Shown piece by piece: positions 50,746 to 60,059 of a stretch of DNA of 64,000 nucleotides (the first letter of the stretch is position 1; each line of letters begins with the position of its first letter). Under the pieces are notes generated by a model. That model saw only the letters and a list, made by a program, of their open reading frames with translations. It had not been told where the DNA came from and did no database searches. The position numbers were made by a program, and so were the translations under genes. The DNA comes from Arcticibacterium luteifluviistationis (GTDB lineage: Bacteria > Bacteroidota > Bacteroidia > Cytophagales > Spirosomataceae), in contig NZ_CP029480.1 of assembly GCF_003258705.1 (NCBI RefSeq), forward strand, positions 1,488,001 to 1,552,000. The letters are read 5' to 3'.

Positions 50746-51647
50746 GACCTGGGGTGAAACTGTTCAATGGTTTGCCTCAAAAATGCCTTGTCTAAGTGTG
50801 TGTAAATTTCAGTAGTGGTGATAGAAGCGTGGCCTAGCATGTCTTGAACGGCTCGTAAATCCGCTCCACCTTCAATGAGATGCGTTGCAAAACTATGACG
50901 GAAGGTATGTGGGGATACTTTTTTCTTGATACCTGCCTTTTCTGCTAGGTCTTTTAGAATAATGAAAACCATGACCCTAGATAACTTTTGACCTCTTCTA
51001 TTAAGAAAGAGGAAATCTTCATGTCCGTCCTTTATGAGAATATGATTTCTGGTGGTTTCTAAGTAAAGCTTAGCATACTTTATGGCTTCCAATCCAATAG
51101 GAACAAGTCTGGTTTTGTTTCCTTTTCCAGTGATGCTTATAAAGCCTTCATTAAAATGACAATTGCTGATTTGAAGCTCTATTAGTTCAGATACTCGTAA
51201 GCCGCAACTGTACAAAACCTCTATGATAGCTCGGTTCCTGGTTCCTTCTTCTTTGGAGTGGTCAATGCATTGAATTAAATTTTCAATTTCATGAAAATGA
51301 AGAACCTCAGGGATTTTCCTTGTCGTTTGTGGGCTTTCAATTAATTCTGTTGGGTCTATTTCAAGGTAATCTTCTAGCAGGAGGAACTTATAAAAAGCTT
51401 TCCAGCCACTAAGAATTCGACTTTGAGAGTTTGGGGAGAGCCCTATTTCGTTGAGTTCTTTAATTATTTTTGAAATTTCAGAGTCAGTGATGGCTATAGG
51501 AGTGGGGGACTGAGCATAATTTTGGAGTTTCAAAACATCCCTCTCGTATGCCATGATGCTGTTTTCAGACAACGATCTTTCCAGTTTTAGGTAGTCTTTA
51601 AACTCCCTAATATAAAATTTCCAAGAATTTAAATCTTTTTTAGGCAC
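50742..51647 (-). CDS. xerD: XerC/XerD-type tyrosine recombinase
   Basis: Site-specific recombinase for chromosome-dimer resolution. Seen: an N-terminal SAM-like core-binding domain with LSENSIMAYERDVLKL and the catalytic domain with Arg in SCGLRVSELIEL, the box HTFRHSFATHLIEGG (HxxR), and the nucleophile Tyr in ITTTEIYTHLD. 301 residues, typical of XerC/D and unlike mobile-element integrases. It is a lone gene on the minus strand. Confidence 0.9.
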   Translation of the reverse strand: MPKKDLNSWKFYIREFKDYLKLERSLSENSIMAYERDVLKLQNYAQSPTPIAITDSEISKIIKELNEIGLSPNSQSRILSGWKAFYKFLLLEDYLEIDPTELIESPQTTRKIPEVLHFHEIENLIQCIDHSKEEGTRNRAIIEVLYSCGLRVSELIELQISNCHFNEGFISITGKGNKTRLVPIGLEAIKYAKLYLETTRNHILIKDGHEDFLFLNRRGQKLSRVMVFIILKDLAEKAGIKKKVSPHTFRHSFATHLIEGGADLRAVQDMLGHASITTTEIYTHLDKAFLRQTIEQFHPRS

Positions 51648-51731
51648 TGTACGTTAATAAGTAGTGGCTTAAACTTAGAAATTTTTTTTTGTTTAGGTGT
51701 TTATATCTTTAAAATCTATATTTACTACCCT

Positions 51732-52505
51732 ATGCAGAACAGCTATTTTAAGATATTATTTCTTCTTTGTGTAACCAGTGTTATTTCATTTGGTCAAAGG
51801 AAAACAGATGCCACAGAAGAGTCTGCTTTAGATGATTCTAAATATTTAGGATATGGTGTTACCACAAATACAAATTCGGGTTTATTAGGTGGTTTTGTGT
51901 TTAGGAGTTCTACGCCAGTTTCTCAGCGAGATAATTTACCGGTTCACAGATATATTGCTTTAGAGTTGGTTAATGTAAAGCACCCAAAGGAATATCAAAA
52001 CGCAACAGCCATAGGTAGTAAGTTTATTCACGGAAAGACTAACTACTTCTTCGTGATTAGACCTGAGTACGGGCGAGAGTGGTACATGTTTAAAAAGAAT
52101 GGCGAGTCAAGTATTGGTTTGAGTGGAGTTTTAGCTGCAGGACCTTCATTTGGGATAGAGAAGCCTTATTATATAAAGTACGGAAGAGCTAGGGAACAGG
52201 AGATTGTAACGGTTTATGATCCTGATATTCATACTGACCTTAGCCAGATAACAGGGGCGGCCAGTATTTGGCAGGGTTTTTTAAATAATGCAAAGTTTAA
52301 TCCTGGTTTTCATGTTAAGGCGGCTTTGAATATTGATATGAGTACTTTTGGTGATAATGTTACGGGATTTGAATTAGGAACTACTTTGGAGTTCTTTGGT
52401 AGAAGACCTGAAATTATTTCTTCAAAACTTTCCACAAATCCCCGAGCCTTTGCATCTGCTTACCTAACTTTGTATTTGGGTAGTAAGAAATCGAAAAAGA
52501 AATAA
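51732..52505 (+). CDS. Exported protein of unknown function, beta-rich
   Basis: Unrecognised 257-residue exported protein. Seen: signal peptide ILFLLCVTSVISFGQ, then Gly/aromatic-rich alternating segments (GLLGGFVFRSS, NYFFVIRPEYGREWYMF, GLSGVLAAGPSFGIEK) suggesting an outer-membrane barrel, and a lysine-rich tail. The lipA start follows 9 bases after its stop, so the pair is probably cotranscribed, but no functional link is known. Confidence 0.75.
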   Translation: MQNSYFKILFLLCVTSVISFGQRKTDATEESALDDSKYLGYGVTTNTNSGLLGGFVFRSSTPVSQRDNLPVHRYIALELVNVKHPKEYQNATAIGSKFIHGKTNYFFVIRPEYGREWYMFKKNGESSIGLSGVLAAGPSFGIEKPYYIKYGRAREQEIVTVYDPDIHTDLSQITGAASIWQGFLNNAKFNPGFHVKAALNIDMSTFGDNVTGFELGTTLEFFGRRPEIISSKLSTNPRAFASAYLTLYLGSKKSKKK

Positions 52506-52514
52506 AATCTCGGA

Positions 52515-53384
52515 ATGATAGAAGCTCCAGAACAATCTAAAAGGGTCAAAAAACCAGATTGGTTACGTGTTAAACTTCCAATTGGTGAAAATTATAAAAA
52601 GGTAAGAGAGGTCGTTGATAAGAATAAACTCAATACCATCTGTCAGTCGGGTAATTGTCCAAACATGGGCGAGTGCTGGGGTGAGGGTACTGCTACTTTT
52701 ATGATTTTAGGTAATGTATGCACTAGAAGCTGTACTTTTTGTGCGGTGGCCACAGGAAGACCTCCAGAGTATGATATTGCAGAACCAGAAAGGGTAGCTG
52801 ACGCCATTAAGACAATGGGTGTTAAACATGCTGTTATAACTTCGGTAAACAGAGATGAATTAAAAGATAAAGGAGCACAGGTCTGGTATGATACCGTAAT
52901 TAAAACGAAAGAATTATCGCCTAATACTACCATCGAAACCTTAATTCCAGATACTAAAGGTAATTGGGAAGCTCTATATAAGATGATTTCGGGTGGGCAG
53001 GAAGTGGTTTCCCATAATATGGAAACAGTAGAGCGTCTTTACAGGCCGGTTAGACCTCAAGCTAAATATGCCAGAAGCTTAGAGCAAATCAGAAGAACCA
53101 AAGAATATGGTAAGCGTACTAAAACTGGTATGATGCTGGGTTTAGGAGAAAAGAAGGAGGAAGTGCTAGAAGCAATGGAGCATTTAGTTGAAAATGGCTG
53201 CGATATTTTGACCCTTGGTCAATATTTACAACCGACTAAAATGCACCATGAGGTTATTGAGTTTGTTCATCCAGATATGTTCGCTCTTTACAAAGAAGAG
53301 GGCTTAAAGCTAGGTTTGAAATATGTGGAATCAGGGCCTTTAGTTCGTTCTAGTTATCATTCTGAGCGACATGTTAACGTGTAA
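52515..53384 (+). CDS. lipA: Lipoyl synthase
   Basis: Radical-SAM enzyme that inserts sulfur into octanoyl chains on lipoyl domains. Seen: the auxiliary cluster cysteines in [13 protein letters not shown], the radical-SAM CTRSCTFC (CxxxCxxC), [14 protein letters not shown], and the C-terminal RSSYHSE serine that ligates the auxiliary cluster. 289 residues, standard. A terminator follows at 53413-53438. Confidence 0.97.
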   Translation: MIEAPEQSKRVKKPDWLRVKLPIGENYKKVREVVDKNKLNTICQSGNCPNMGECWGEGTATFMILGNVCTRSCTFCAVATGRPPEYDIAEPERVADAIKTMGVKHAVITSVNRDELKDKGAQVWYDTVIKTKELSPNTTIETLIPDTKGNWEALYKMISGGQEVVSHNMETVERLYRPVRPQAKYARSLEQIRRTKEYGKRTKTGMMLGLGEKKEEVLEAMEHLVENGCDILTLGQYLQPTKMHHEVIEFVHPDMFALYKEEGLKLGLKYVESGPLVRSSYHSERHVNV

Positions 53385-53412
53385 CTTTAGCAGCTCTTGT
53401 TTAGTATAATTA

Positions 53413-53438
53413 AATGCAACCTTAGGGTTGCATTTTTT
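53413..53438 (+). terminator. Terminator after lipA
   Basis: AATGCAACC (53413-53421) pairs with GGTTGCATT (53426-53434), then more T. Confidence 0.88.
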
Positions 53439-53577
53439 ATGTTCAAGGTTTGAAATATCTGAGAGAATGTTGAAAAGTAAATTATCTGCTTAAGTGCGAC
53501 TGAGTAGATAAAATATCTATAGGTGTTATTTGAATGAGAAAATATAACTTCTATTTCTACTTTTCGTAAATAATATG

Positions 53578-53688
53578 CATTTTTGTGGTGTCACTCGGTT
53601 TGTCAATTTTAAGTGCAGTTCGAAACTGTTTTTTTTGGCATGGAAACTGGATTGATATTGGTAGTTTTCCAAATTAAAATAATACTAA
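53578..53688 (+). promoter_or_regulatory. metK leader with hairpins
   Basis: A possible -7 element, CATTTTTG (53578-53585), is followed by a short hairpin CAGTT-CGA-AACTG (53616-53628) with T8 (53629-53636), and a second imperfect hairpin GGAAACT (53642-53648) with AGTTTTCC (53663-53670) just before the ATG. No known SAM riboswitch consensus was recognised. The upstream part of the 304-base gap (53439-53577) shows nothing clear. Confidence 0.35.
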
Positions 53689-54978
53689 ATGCCTTATTTA
53701 TTTACTTCTGAATCCGTTTCAGAAGGCCACCCAGATAAAGTAGCAGACCAAATTTCGGATGCTTTAATTGATCATTTCTTAGCTTTTGACCCAAATTCAA
53801 AGGTAGCTTGTGAAACTCTAGTAACTACTGGACAAGTAGTGTTAGCTGGAGAAGTTAATACTAATACTTATTTAGACGTTCAGTCTATTGCTAGACAGGT
53901 AATTAATAAAATAGGCTATACCAAAGCTGAATACATGTTTGAAGGTAACTCTTGTGGAGTTATTTCGGCTATTCATGAGCAGTCTTCTGAAATTAATCAA
54001 GGTGTAGATAGAAAAGTTGTTGGTAATTTTGAGGATATGGCTAATGCTCAGGGTGCTGGTGACCAGGGAATGATGTTTGGTTACGCTACCAGCGAGACAG
54101 ATAATTATATGCCTTTAGCTTTAGATTTATCGCATAAAATTCTTTTGGAATTAGCCGAGGTTAGAAGAGAAGAAGATACTATCAAATACTTAAGACCGGA
54201 TGCTAAATCTCAGGTTACCATTGAGTACTCTGATGACAATCAGCCTATCAGAATTGATACAATTGTTGTTTCTACACAGCATGATGATTTTGATGAAGAC
54301 GAGTCAATGCTTAAAAAAATCAAGGAAGATATTATTAAATATGTGATTCCTAGAGTTAAGGCTAAATTAAAGCCTAGTCTTCAAGCTTTATTTAATGATG
54401 ACATTCTTTACCACATTAATCCTACTGGGAAGTTTGTAATTGGTGGTCCTCACGGAGATACTGGTTTAACGGGTAGAAAAATTATAGTAGATACTTACGG
54501 CGGAAAGGGAGCCCACGGTGGTGGAGCTTTCTCAGGAAAGGATCCTTCTAAAGTAGATAGGTCTGCCGCATATGCTACACGTCATATTGCTAAAAACTTG
54601 GTAGCAGCTGGAGTTGCAAAAGAGGTCTTGGTGCAGGTTTCTTATGCTATTGGAGTGGCTAAGCCATGTGGAGTGTTCTTAGATACTTATGGTACTGCAA
54701 CTGTTAAAGATGCAGACGGAAAAGTATTGAACGATGGTCAAATAGCTAGAGAAGTTGAAAAGATATTTGACTTAAGGCCGTATGCTATTGAGCAGAGATT
54801 AAAGCTTAGAAATCCAATATATTCTGAAACCGCTGCCTATGGTCACATGGGGCGTGAGCCAAAGATGGTAACAAAGGTTTTTGAAAATGCAGGTCAAAGA
54901 GCGGAAGTAGAAGTAGAATTATTTACATGGGAGAAGCTTGATTACGTAGATAAGGTAAAAGCAGCCTTTAATTTATAA
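53689..54978 (+). CDS. metK: S-adenosylmethionine synthetase
   Basis: Makes S-adenosylmethionine from ATP and methionine. Seen: the N-terminal [20 protein letters not shown], a [12 protein letters not shown] motif, [20 protein letters not shown] and [20 protein letters not shown]. 429 residues, longer than the E. coli protein as usual in Bacteroidota. A terminator follows at 55001-55030. Confidence 0.97.
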   Translation: MPYLFTSESVSEGHPDKVADQISDALIDHFLAFDPNSKVACETLVTTGQVVLAGEVNTNTYLDVQSIARQVINKIGYTKAEYMFEGNSCGVISAIHEQSSEINQGVDRKVVGNFEDMANAQGAGDQGMMFGYATSETDNYMPLALDLSHKILLELAEVRREEDTIKYLRPDAKSQVTIEYSDDNQPIRIDTIVVSTQHDDFDEDESMLKKIKEDIIKYVIPRVKAKLKPSLQALFNDDILYHINPTGKFVIGGPHGDTGLTGRKIIVDTYGGKGAHGGGAFSGKDPSKVDRSAAYATRHIAKNLVAAGVAKEVLVQVSYAIGVAKPCGVFLDTYGTATVKDADGKVLNDGQIAREVEKIFDLRPYAIEQRLKLRNPIYSETAAYGHMGREPKMVTKVFENAGQRAEVEVELFTWEKLDYVDKVKAAFNL

Positions 54979-55000
54979 ATTTGACTTTTAATGTCATTTG

Positions 55001-55031
55001 AAAACTCATGGCCGTAGGCCATGAGTTTTTT
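55001..55031 (+). terminator. Terminator after metK
   Basis: AAACTCATGGCC (55002-55013) pairs with GGCCATGAGTTT (55017-55028) with loop GTA, followed by T. Confidence 0.9.
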
Positions 55032-55064
55032 GTTTAGTTACACTTTAAGTTTAATCATTGTTGA

Positions 55065-55931
55065 ATGCAATCTTCTACTAGGTTTTATATTCTTGGGATA
55101 ATATTTGCCGCAGTGTGGTCTTCTGCTTCGGTAGCAGCCAAAATAGGTTTAAAAACAGTACAGCCATTGGTCTTGTATCAAGGTCGATTTACTTTGGCAG
55201 CAGTATGTATGCTGCTTTTAATCTATTTAATACAGGGGAAGCGATTGCCGAAAGGTAAGGAGTGGAGGCAGTTAGCACTTTTTGGTTTTATGAACGTCAC
55301 TTTAGCCCTCGGTTTTTTTGTGTATGGAATTAGAGAAGTAGCCGCTGGAATTGGAGCACTACAAGTTGGTCTAAATCCTTTAGTGATAACTGTTTTAGCG
55401 GCAATAATAGCTCGTAAGAAGATTCCGGTTAAAGGCGTAGTTGCACTTTTCTTGGGTATTTTAGGTGTAGCTATATGTGTGTATCCACTGCTTCTAGAGA
55501 GTTATGCCACGCCTAAGGGTTTGATCTTTCTAGGAATGGGTACTTTGTCGTATTCTGCAGCAGCCGTTTACTACAGTGGGATAGAATGGAAAATAGATAA
55601 ACTTACTATTAATGGGTGGCAGTCTTTCTTTGGAGCTTTATTTCTTTTTCCAGCTACTTTTTTAGCTTATGATGGAAGTAGTGTCTTTAATGAGTATTTC
55701 TTTTACCCCGTAATATGGCTTGCAATACCACTTTCCGTAGCTGGTGTTTATTTGTGGCTTTGGTTGCTGTCAAAGGATACGGTAAGAGCCTCTTTTTTCC
55801 TTTTCTTATGCCCTCCTTTTGGTTTGTTATACGCTTATTTTATATTAGACGAGCCTTTTACTTTGTATACTTTAATTGGCTTAGTTATAGTGATGGGAGC
55901 TATTTACTTAGGAAGGGTTAAGGCTAGCTGA
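55065..55931 (+). CDS. EamA-family (DMT) transporter
   Basis: Inner-membrane drug/metabolite transporter, substrate unknown. Seen: about ten hydrophobic segments in two repeats (EamA domains about residues 8-138 and 150-284), with WSSASVAAKIGLKTVQPL in the first repeat and FILDEPFTLYTLIGLVIVMGAI in the second. 288 residues. It is a lone gene, with a terminator shared with the opposing zinc-ribbon gene at 55959-55979. Confidence 0.88.
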   Translation: MQSSTRFYILGIIFAAVWSSASVAAKIGLKTVQPLVLYQGRFTLAAVCMLLLIYLIQGKRLPKGKEWRQLALFGFMNVTLALGFFVYGIREVAAGIGALQVGLNPLVITVLAAIIARKKIPVKGVVALFLGILGVAICVYPLLLESYATPKGLIFLGMGTLSYSAAAVYYSGIEWKIDKLTINGWQSFFGALFLFPATFLAYDGSSVFNEYFFYPVIWLAIPLSVAGVYLWLWLLSKDTVRASFFLFLCPPFGLLYAYFILDEPFTLYTLIGLVIVMGAIYLGRVKAS

Positions 55932-55954
55932 TTTTTACAAGTTCCTGGAAACAA

Positions 55955-55985
55955 AAAAAAGGAGACCATCGGTCTCCTTAATATT
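55955..55985. terminator. Bidirectional terminator between transporter and zinc-ribbon genes
   Basis: AAGGAGACC (55959-55967) pairs with GGTCTCCTT (55971-55979), flanked by A8 on the left and a T-rich run on the right, so it can serve both convergent genes. Confidence 0.85.
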
Positions 55986-56001
55986 TTTTGCTCTAAAGAA
56001 A

Positions 56002-56748
56002 TTACTTTCTCTTTCTGTGTACTTTAATGATATCAGCATCAGCTAATATTCTTCCGCAATGCTCACAGATAATGATTTTAAGCTTCTCCATGATGTCAGC
56101 TTGTCTTTGTGGAGGTACTACGTTGAAACATCCACCACAAGCTCCTCTATCTACAGAAACTACAGCTAGACCATTTTTAGCACTACTTCTTATTTTAGTG
56201 TAGGCATTAAGAAGTCTTGCTTCTACTTTCTTAGCTTGTTTTGCACTTTGTTTCAAAAGTTTTTCTTCTTCTTCTTGACTTTCAACTACTAATTTGTCAA
56301 GCTCTTTTTTCTTTTGCTCTAAAACTTCTTTTTTAGAACTAAGTTTTTCTGTGGTTTCGTCAATCTCTTGCTGCTTAGACTTAAGCTTGAAATCACCTTC
56401 TCTAACTCTCTTTTCAGAAAGTTGAATTTCCAATTCCTGAAGTTCTAATTCTTTAGCAATGGCGTCAAACTCACGGTTATTTCTAACGTTCATTTGCTGA
56501 TCTTTATACTTAACTATCAGCTTTTCTGAGTCACCCTTATTTAATTTATGACGTCTTATTTCTTCATTGATTCCATCTAATTCCGACTGAAATCTTCCAA
56601 CTCTTTTCTCTACACCTATAACCTCATCTTCCAAATCTTTCACCTCTTCTGGCAGGTCTCCACGAAGTTTTCTTAATACGTCTAGTTTCGAATCAATTTC
56701 CTGAAGCTTTAAAAGCGAATCTAATTTGTCTGCAATCGTTAATTCCAT
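56002..56748 (-). CDS. C4 zinc-ribbon coiled-coil protein
   Basis: Cytoplasmic protein of the CT398/zf-RING_7 family; function not established. Seen: a long charged helical coiled coil (about residues 10-185) followed by a C-terminal zinc ribbon with two Cys pairs, CGGC and CEHC (about residues 203-232), with PPQRQADI between them. 248 residues, typical. It is 48 bases downstream of the NIF3-like gene on the same strand, a common pairing in Bacteroidota and other bacteria. Confidence 0.93.
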   Translation of the reverse strand: MELTIADKLDSLLKLQEIDSKLDVLRKLRGDLPEEVKDLEDEVIGVEKRVGRFQSELDGINEEIRRHKLNKGDSEKLIVKYKDQQMNVRNNREFDAIAKELELQELEIQLSEKRVREGDFKLKSKQQEIDETTEKLSSKKEVLEQKKKELDKLVVESQEEEEKLLKQSAKQAKKVEARLLNAYTKIRSSAKNGLAVVSVDRGACGGCFNVVPPQRQADIMEKLKIIICEHCGRILADADIIKVHRKRK

Positions 56749-56796
56749 AAACTTTGATAAAGTTTTTATATCAAGGCGTGTTAAACCTTAAGGTAC

Positions 56797-57894
56797 TTAA
56801 TAAAAATAATTTATCGGATTGGTTTTCACCTGCGATAAATAGGTCGCAAAATTAGCGAATTTTTTCAATATTTCATCCCTAATTAATTCTTTTGTAAACT
56901 GTTCACTTTCATAGTGTCCAATGTCTGCAATCACAATTTTCTTATCAGCATCGAAGTACTCATGATATTTATAGTCAGATGTGATAAAAATGTCAGCCTT
57001 GGCGGCTATGGCATTTTTTAGAAGAAAACCTCCAGAACCGCCACACAGAGCTACGGTTTGAATATCGTTTTGGAGGGAATCTGTATGTTTAATGACAGAT
57101 AGAGCCATATTTGTTTTTAGGTAGCTCATAAACTCTTTGACTGGAACAGGTTCTTCAAGCGTTCCTATTGCCCCCGATCCTACCAGTTGTAATTCGTTTT
57201 CCAATTCATGGAGAAAGTAAGAAACCTCTTCATAAGGATGTCCTGCCTTCATAGCTTTAAGAACTTTACGCTTAAGCTGTTTAGGGAAAATAACTTCAAT
57301 TCGGCTTTCCTCTACTTCTTCGTACACTCCTCTTTTCCCAATGACTGGGTTTGCCATGTCGTTGGCTTTAAACGTGCCTTTGCCAATAGTTCTAAAGCTG
57401 CAGTTAGAGTAGTTCCCAATTTCTCCTGCTCCGGCAGCATATAGTGCGTCCAAAAGTTGACCTGTGTTTTCTTTAGGAACAAAGACTGTCAATTTGAGCA
57501 ATAATTCTTTCTTAGGGGCTAAGATTTTTACGTTTTTAAGTTGTAATTTCTCTGCCATTTTAAAACTAACCCCACCGGTAATATTATCTAGGTTAGTATG
57601 GCAAGCATAAATAGCGATGTCATTTTTAATGGCCTTGATGATAGTTCGCTCTATATAATTTTTTCCAGTAAGTTTTTTTAAGCCTTTAAAGATGATGGGA
57701 TGGTGAGCAATGATAAGGTTGCAGTTTTTTTCAATTGCTTCGTCAATTACATCTTCTGTTGAGTCTAAGCAAACTAAAACATTTGTGATCTTTTGACTCT
57801 TATCACCTACTATTAAACCAGAGTTATCATAGGATTCTTGATAGTCTAATGGAGCAATTGCTTCCAAATAATCAACAAGTTCTTTTATCTGCAT
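56797..57894 (-). CDS. NIF3-like dinuclear metal-binding protein
   Basis: Ring-forming NIF3/YbgI-family protein; proposed GTP cyclohydrolase type 1-like. Seen: N-terminal LEAIAPLDYQESYDNSGLIVGD, the metal ligands in IAHHPIIFKGLKKL and CHTNLDNI, a central insertion (about residues 125-235) resembling a CutA/PII fold, and C-terminal ITSDYKYHEYFDADKKI and DIGHYESEQ. 365 residues, the longer form with insertion. Paired with the zinc-ribbon gene. Confidence 0.93.
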   Translation of the reverse strand: MQIKELVDYLEAIAPLDYQESYDNSGLIVGDKSQKITNVLVCLDSTEDVIDEAIEKNCNLIIAHHPIIFKGLKKLTGKNYIERTIIKAIKNDIAIYACHTNLDNITGGVSFKMAEKLQLKNVKILAPKKELLLKLTVFVPKENTGQLLDALYAAGAGEIGNYSNCSFRTIGKGTFKANDMANPVIGKRGVYEEVEESRIEVIFPKQLKRKVLKAMKAGHPYEEVSYFLHELENELQLVGSGAIGTLEEPVPVKEFMSYLKTNMALSVIKHTDSLQNDIQTVALCGGSGGFLLKNAIAAKADIFITSDYKYHEYFDADKKIVIADIGHYESEQFTKELIRDEILKKFANFATYLSQVKTNPINYFY

Positions 57895-58110
57895 ACTTAC
57901 ATTTTTTGTGTAAAAATAAGAATTATGTCCCTCTCATGGCTTATTCCCAAGGGAGTCTATTCGATAGAATTAAAGTTTCTGTCTTTTTTTTGCTTTTTTA
58001 TGAAGTGTTAACTTGTATTTTACAGTAAATAAATGGTAATTTTCTGAGCCTAAAATGCAAGAAGCATTGGCGAGGTTTAAAATTATGCAACCGATTGAAA
58101 TAATTAAATT

Positions 58111-58884
58111 ATGAAAGTTATAGGTCTATCTATTCTTTTCAGTCTTTTTTCCATTATGAGTAATGCACAGTTAAGTGAAGTGAAGTCAGGCGTATACAAA
58201 TGGTCGGAATTGCCCGTGAAAAAAGGGGTTCAAAGGGAAGGTAGAAAAATAATGGAGGGAAGTTCTCCGCATTTCTCTTTTTTAGAAGTGCATGCTACTA
58301 CCCAAGAGAAGGGGGCGAAGCCAGCTCTTCCTCATACGCAAGATGACATTGAGGAAATTTTGATAGTAAAAGAAGGACTAATGAAAATGACAATGGATGG
58401 AGAGAGTCAGATTTTACCTGCTGGAAGTGCTATCTTAATTCCACCTTTGGTAGAGCAGTCGCTCCAAAACGTAGGAGATGGTCCTTTGACCTATTACGTT
58501 TTTATGTTTAAGTCAAAAGCTAATACAGATATTGAACGAAGTGAAAAGGCTGGTGGTGCGATGTTTATCAATTCAGAAAGTTTAGTATTCAAACCAAGTA
58601 AAAAGGGTGGGAGACTGGATTACTTAGAAAGGCCTACTGCGATGTGTAAAAATCTTGAAATGCACGTTACCAAGCTTGACGGAAAAGGACCAAGTCACGC
58701 TCCTCATACTCACATTGACTCTGAGATGGTTTTGGTTATTGAAGGTGAAACCGAAATGAGCATAGCAGGTCAAACTTATTCAGGAAAAGCAGGTGATTTG
58801 TATTTGATAAAATCAAATGAACATCACGGTATTAGTAATGTTGGAGAAACGCCATGCCGTTATTTATCTTTCCGATGGTATTGA
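58111..58884 (+). CDS. Exported bicupin protein
   Basis: Exported two-domain cupin. Seen: signal peptide LSILFSLFSIMSNAQ, first cupin (about residues 45-125) with ALPHTQDDIEEILIVKEG and PAGSAILIPP, second cupin (about 175-257) with HAPHTHIDSEMVLVIEG, the metal-ligand His/Glu/His set, and NEHHGISN. The arrangement resembles ureidoglycine aminohydrolase-type bicupins, but export makes that role doubtful. It is first in a row of four exported or oxidative genes. Confidence 0.85.
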   Translation: MKVIGLSILFSLFSIMSNAQLSEVKSGVYKWSELPVKKGVQREGRKIMEGSSPHFSFLEVHATTQEKGAKPALPHTQDDIEEILIVKEGLMKMTMDGESQILPAGSAILIPPLVEQSLQNVGDGPLTYYVFMFKSKANTDIERSEKAGGAMFINSESLVFKPSKKGGRLDYLERPTAMCKNLEMHVTKLDGKGPSHAPHTHIDSEMVLVIEGETEMSIAGQTYSGKAGDLYLIKSNEHHGISNVGETPCRYLSFRWY

Positions 58885-58930
58885 TATTAGAAAGTTTTAA
58901 TTATAACCCGATTAATTTTATTTTTTAGAA

Positions 58931-60025
58931 ATGAACAACCCTATGAGAAAAATGAATAAAGCAGGAGCTTTAGGATTAGGCCTTGCGGCTATTTTATTTA
59001 GTATGTCGTCTTGTGCTTCTAGTTCTAGTACAGAAGATTCAACGGCAACGGAAAAAGAACGAATTGAATTAGTGAGACAGGATGGAGAAAAGAAAGTGGA
59101 CGTAATGATAGATGGTAAACTGTTTACCTCATATATATACCCAAACACTATAAAAAAACCAGTTTTATATCCAATAATCACACCAAAAGGGACTAAGATA
59201 ACACGTAAATTCCCTTTAGAACCTTCGGTAGGTGAGCGTGTTGATCACCCGCATCATGTTGGTTTATGGTTTAACTATGGTGATGTTAACGGTTTAGATT
59301 TTTGGAACAATTCAGATTCTATTGACGCTTCTAAGAGAGAGCATTACGGAACCATTGTTCATAAAGAAATTAAATCAACAACTAACGGAAACGATAAAGC
59401 TGAATTAGCGGTAGTGATGGATTGGGAAGCTCCTGACGGAACAGTGCTACTTAAAGAGAATACCACTTTTGTATTTAGCGGAGAGGGAGACCAATATGCT
59501 ATTGATAGAATTACCACTTTGACTGCGGAGAATGAAGATGTTAGTTTTAATGATAATAAAGAAGGCATGATAGGAGTTCGTTTGACACGTGCTATGGAGC
59601 ATCCTTCTGATAAGCCAGACGTTTTTACAGATGCCAATGGTATTAGCACAGGAGTAGCGGTTTTAGATAACGAAGGAGTAAACGGACATTACCTTAATGC
59701 TGAAGGGGTAGAAGGAGAAGATTGTTGGGGTTTGAGGTCAAATTGGATGAACCTAGGCTCTACTATTGGAGACGAAAAGGTATCCTTGGCTATCTTAGAT
59801 CATAAAGATAATGTAGGCTACCCTACTTATTGGCATGCTAGAGGTTATGGCTTATTCGCTGCTAATCCATTAGGTCAAGAAGTGTTTAGTGATGGCAAAG
59901 AAAGCCTGAACTTTAAGTTGGCAAAAGGAGAAAGCGTTACTTTCAAATATAGAGTTATAGTTGCCAGTGCTGATTTAAACAAAGAAATACTGGATAAGAA
60001 ATTTACTGAGTTTTCTGCCCAATAA
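58931..60025 (+). CDS. DUF6807/PmoA-family lipoprotein
   Basis: Exported lipoprotein of the DUF6807 (often annotated PmoA) family; role in carbohydrate metabolism is suspected, not shown. Seen: lipobox MSSC (Cys about residue 28), YPIITPKGTKITRKFPLE, the histidine-rich VDHPHHVGLWFNYGDVNGLDFWN (about residues 98-121), and YWHARGYGLFAANPLGQ near the end. Several nearby ATGs make the exact start uncertain by a few residues. It is 34 bases upstream of the Gfo/Idh/MocA gene. Confidence 0.88.
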   Translation: MNNPMRKMNKAGALGLGLAAILFSMSSCASSSSTEDSTATEKERIELVRQDGEKKVDVMIDGKLFTSYIYPNTIKKPVLYPIITPKGTKITRKFPLEPSVGERVDHPHHVGLWFNYGDVNGLDFWNNSDSIDASKREHYGTIVHKEIKSTTNGNDKAELAVVMDWEAPDGTVLLKENTTFVFSGEGDQYAIDRITTLTAENEDVSFNDNKEGMIGVRLTRAMEHPSDKPDVFTDANGISTGVAVLDNEGVNGHYLNAEGVEGEDCWGLRSNWMNLGSTIGDEKVSLAILDHKDNVGYPTYWHARGYGLFAANPLGQEVFSDGKESLNFKLAKGESVTFKYRVIVASADLNKEILDKKFTEFSAQ

Positions 60026-60059
60026 TTTAAAATAGATTCAACTAAAAAAAAGAAGAGAA

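Noticed and set aside
50742-51647. Recombinase as an integrase of a mobile element
   Set aside because: Length and motifs fit XerC/D, and no attachment repeats or cargo genes flank it.
53439-53577. Known SAM riboswitch in front of metK
   Set aside because: None of the SAM-class signatures could be matched by eye.
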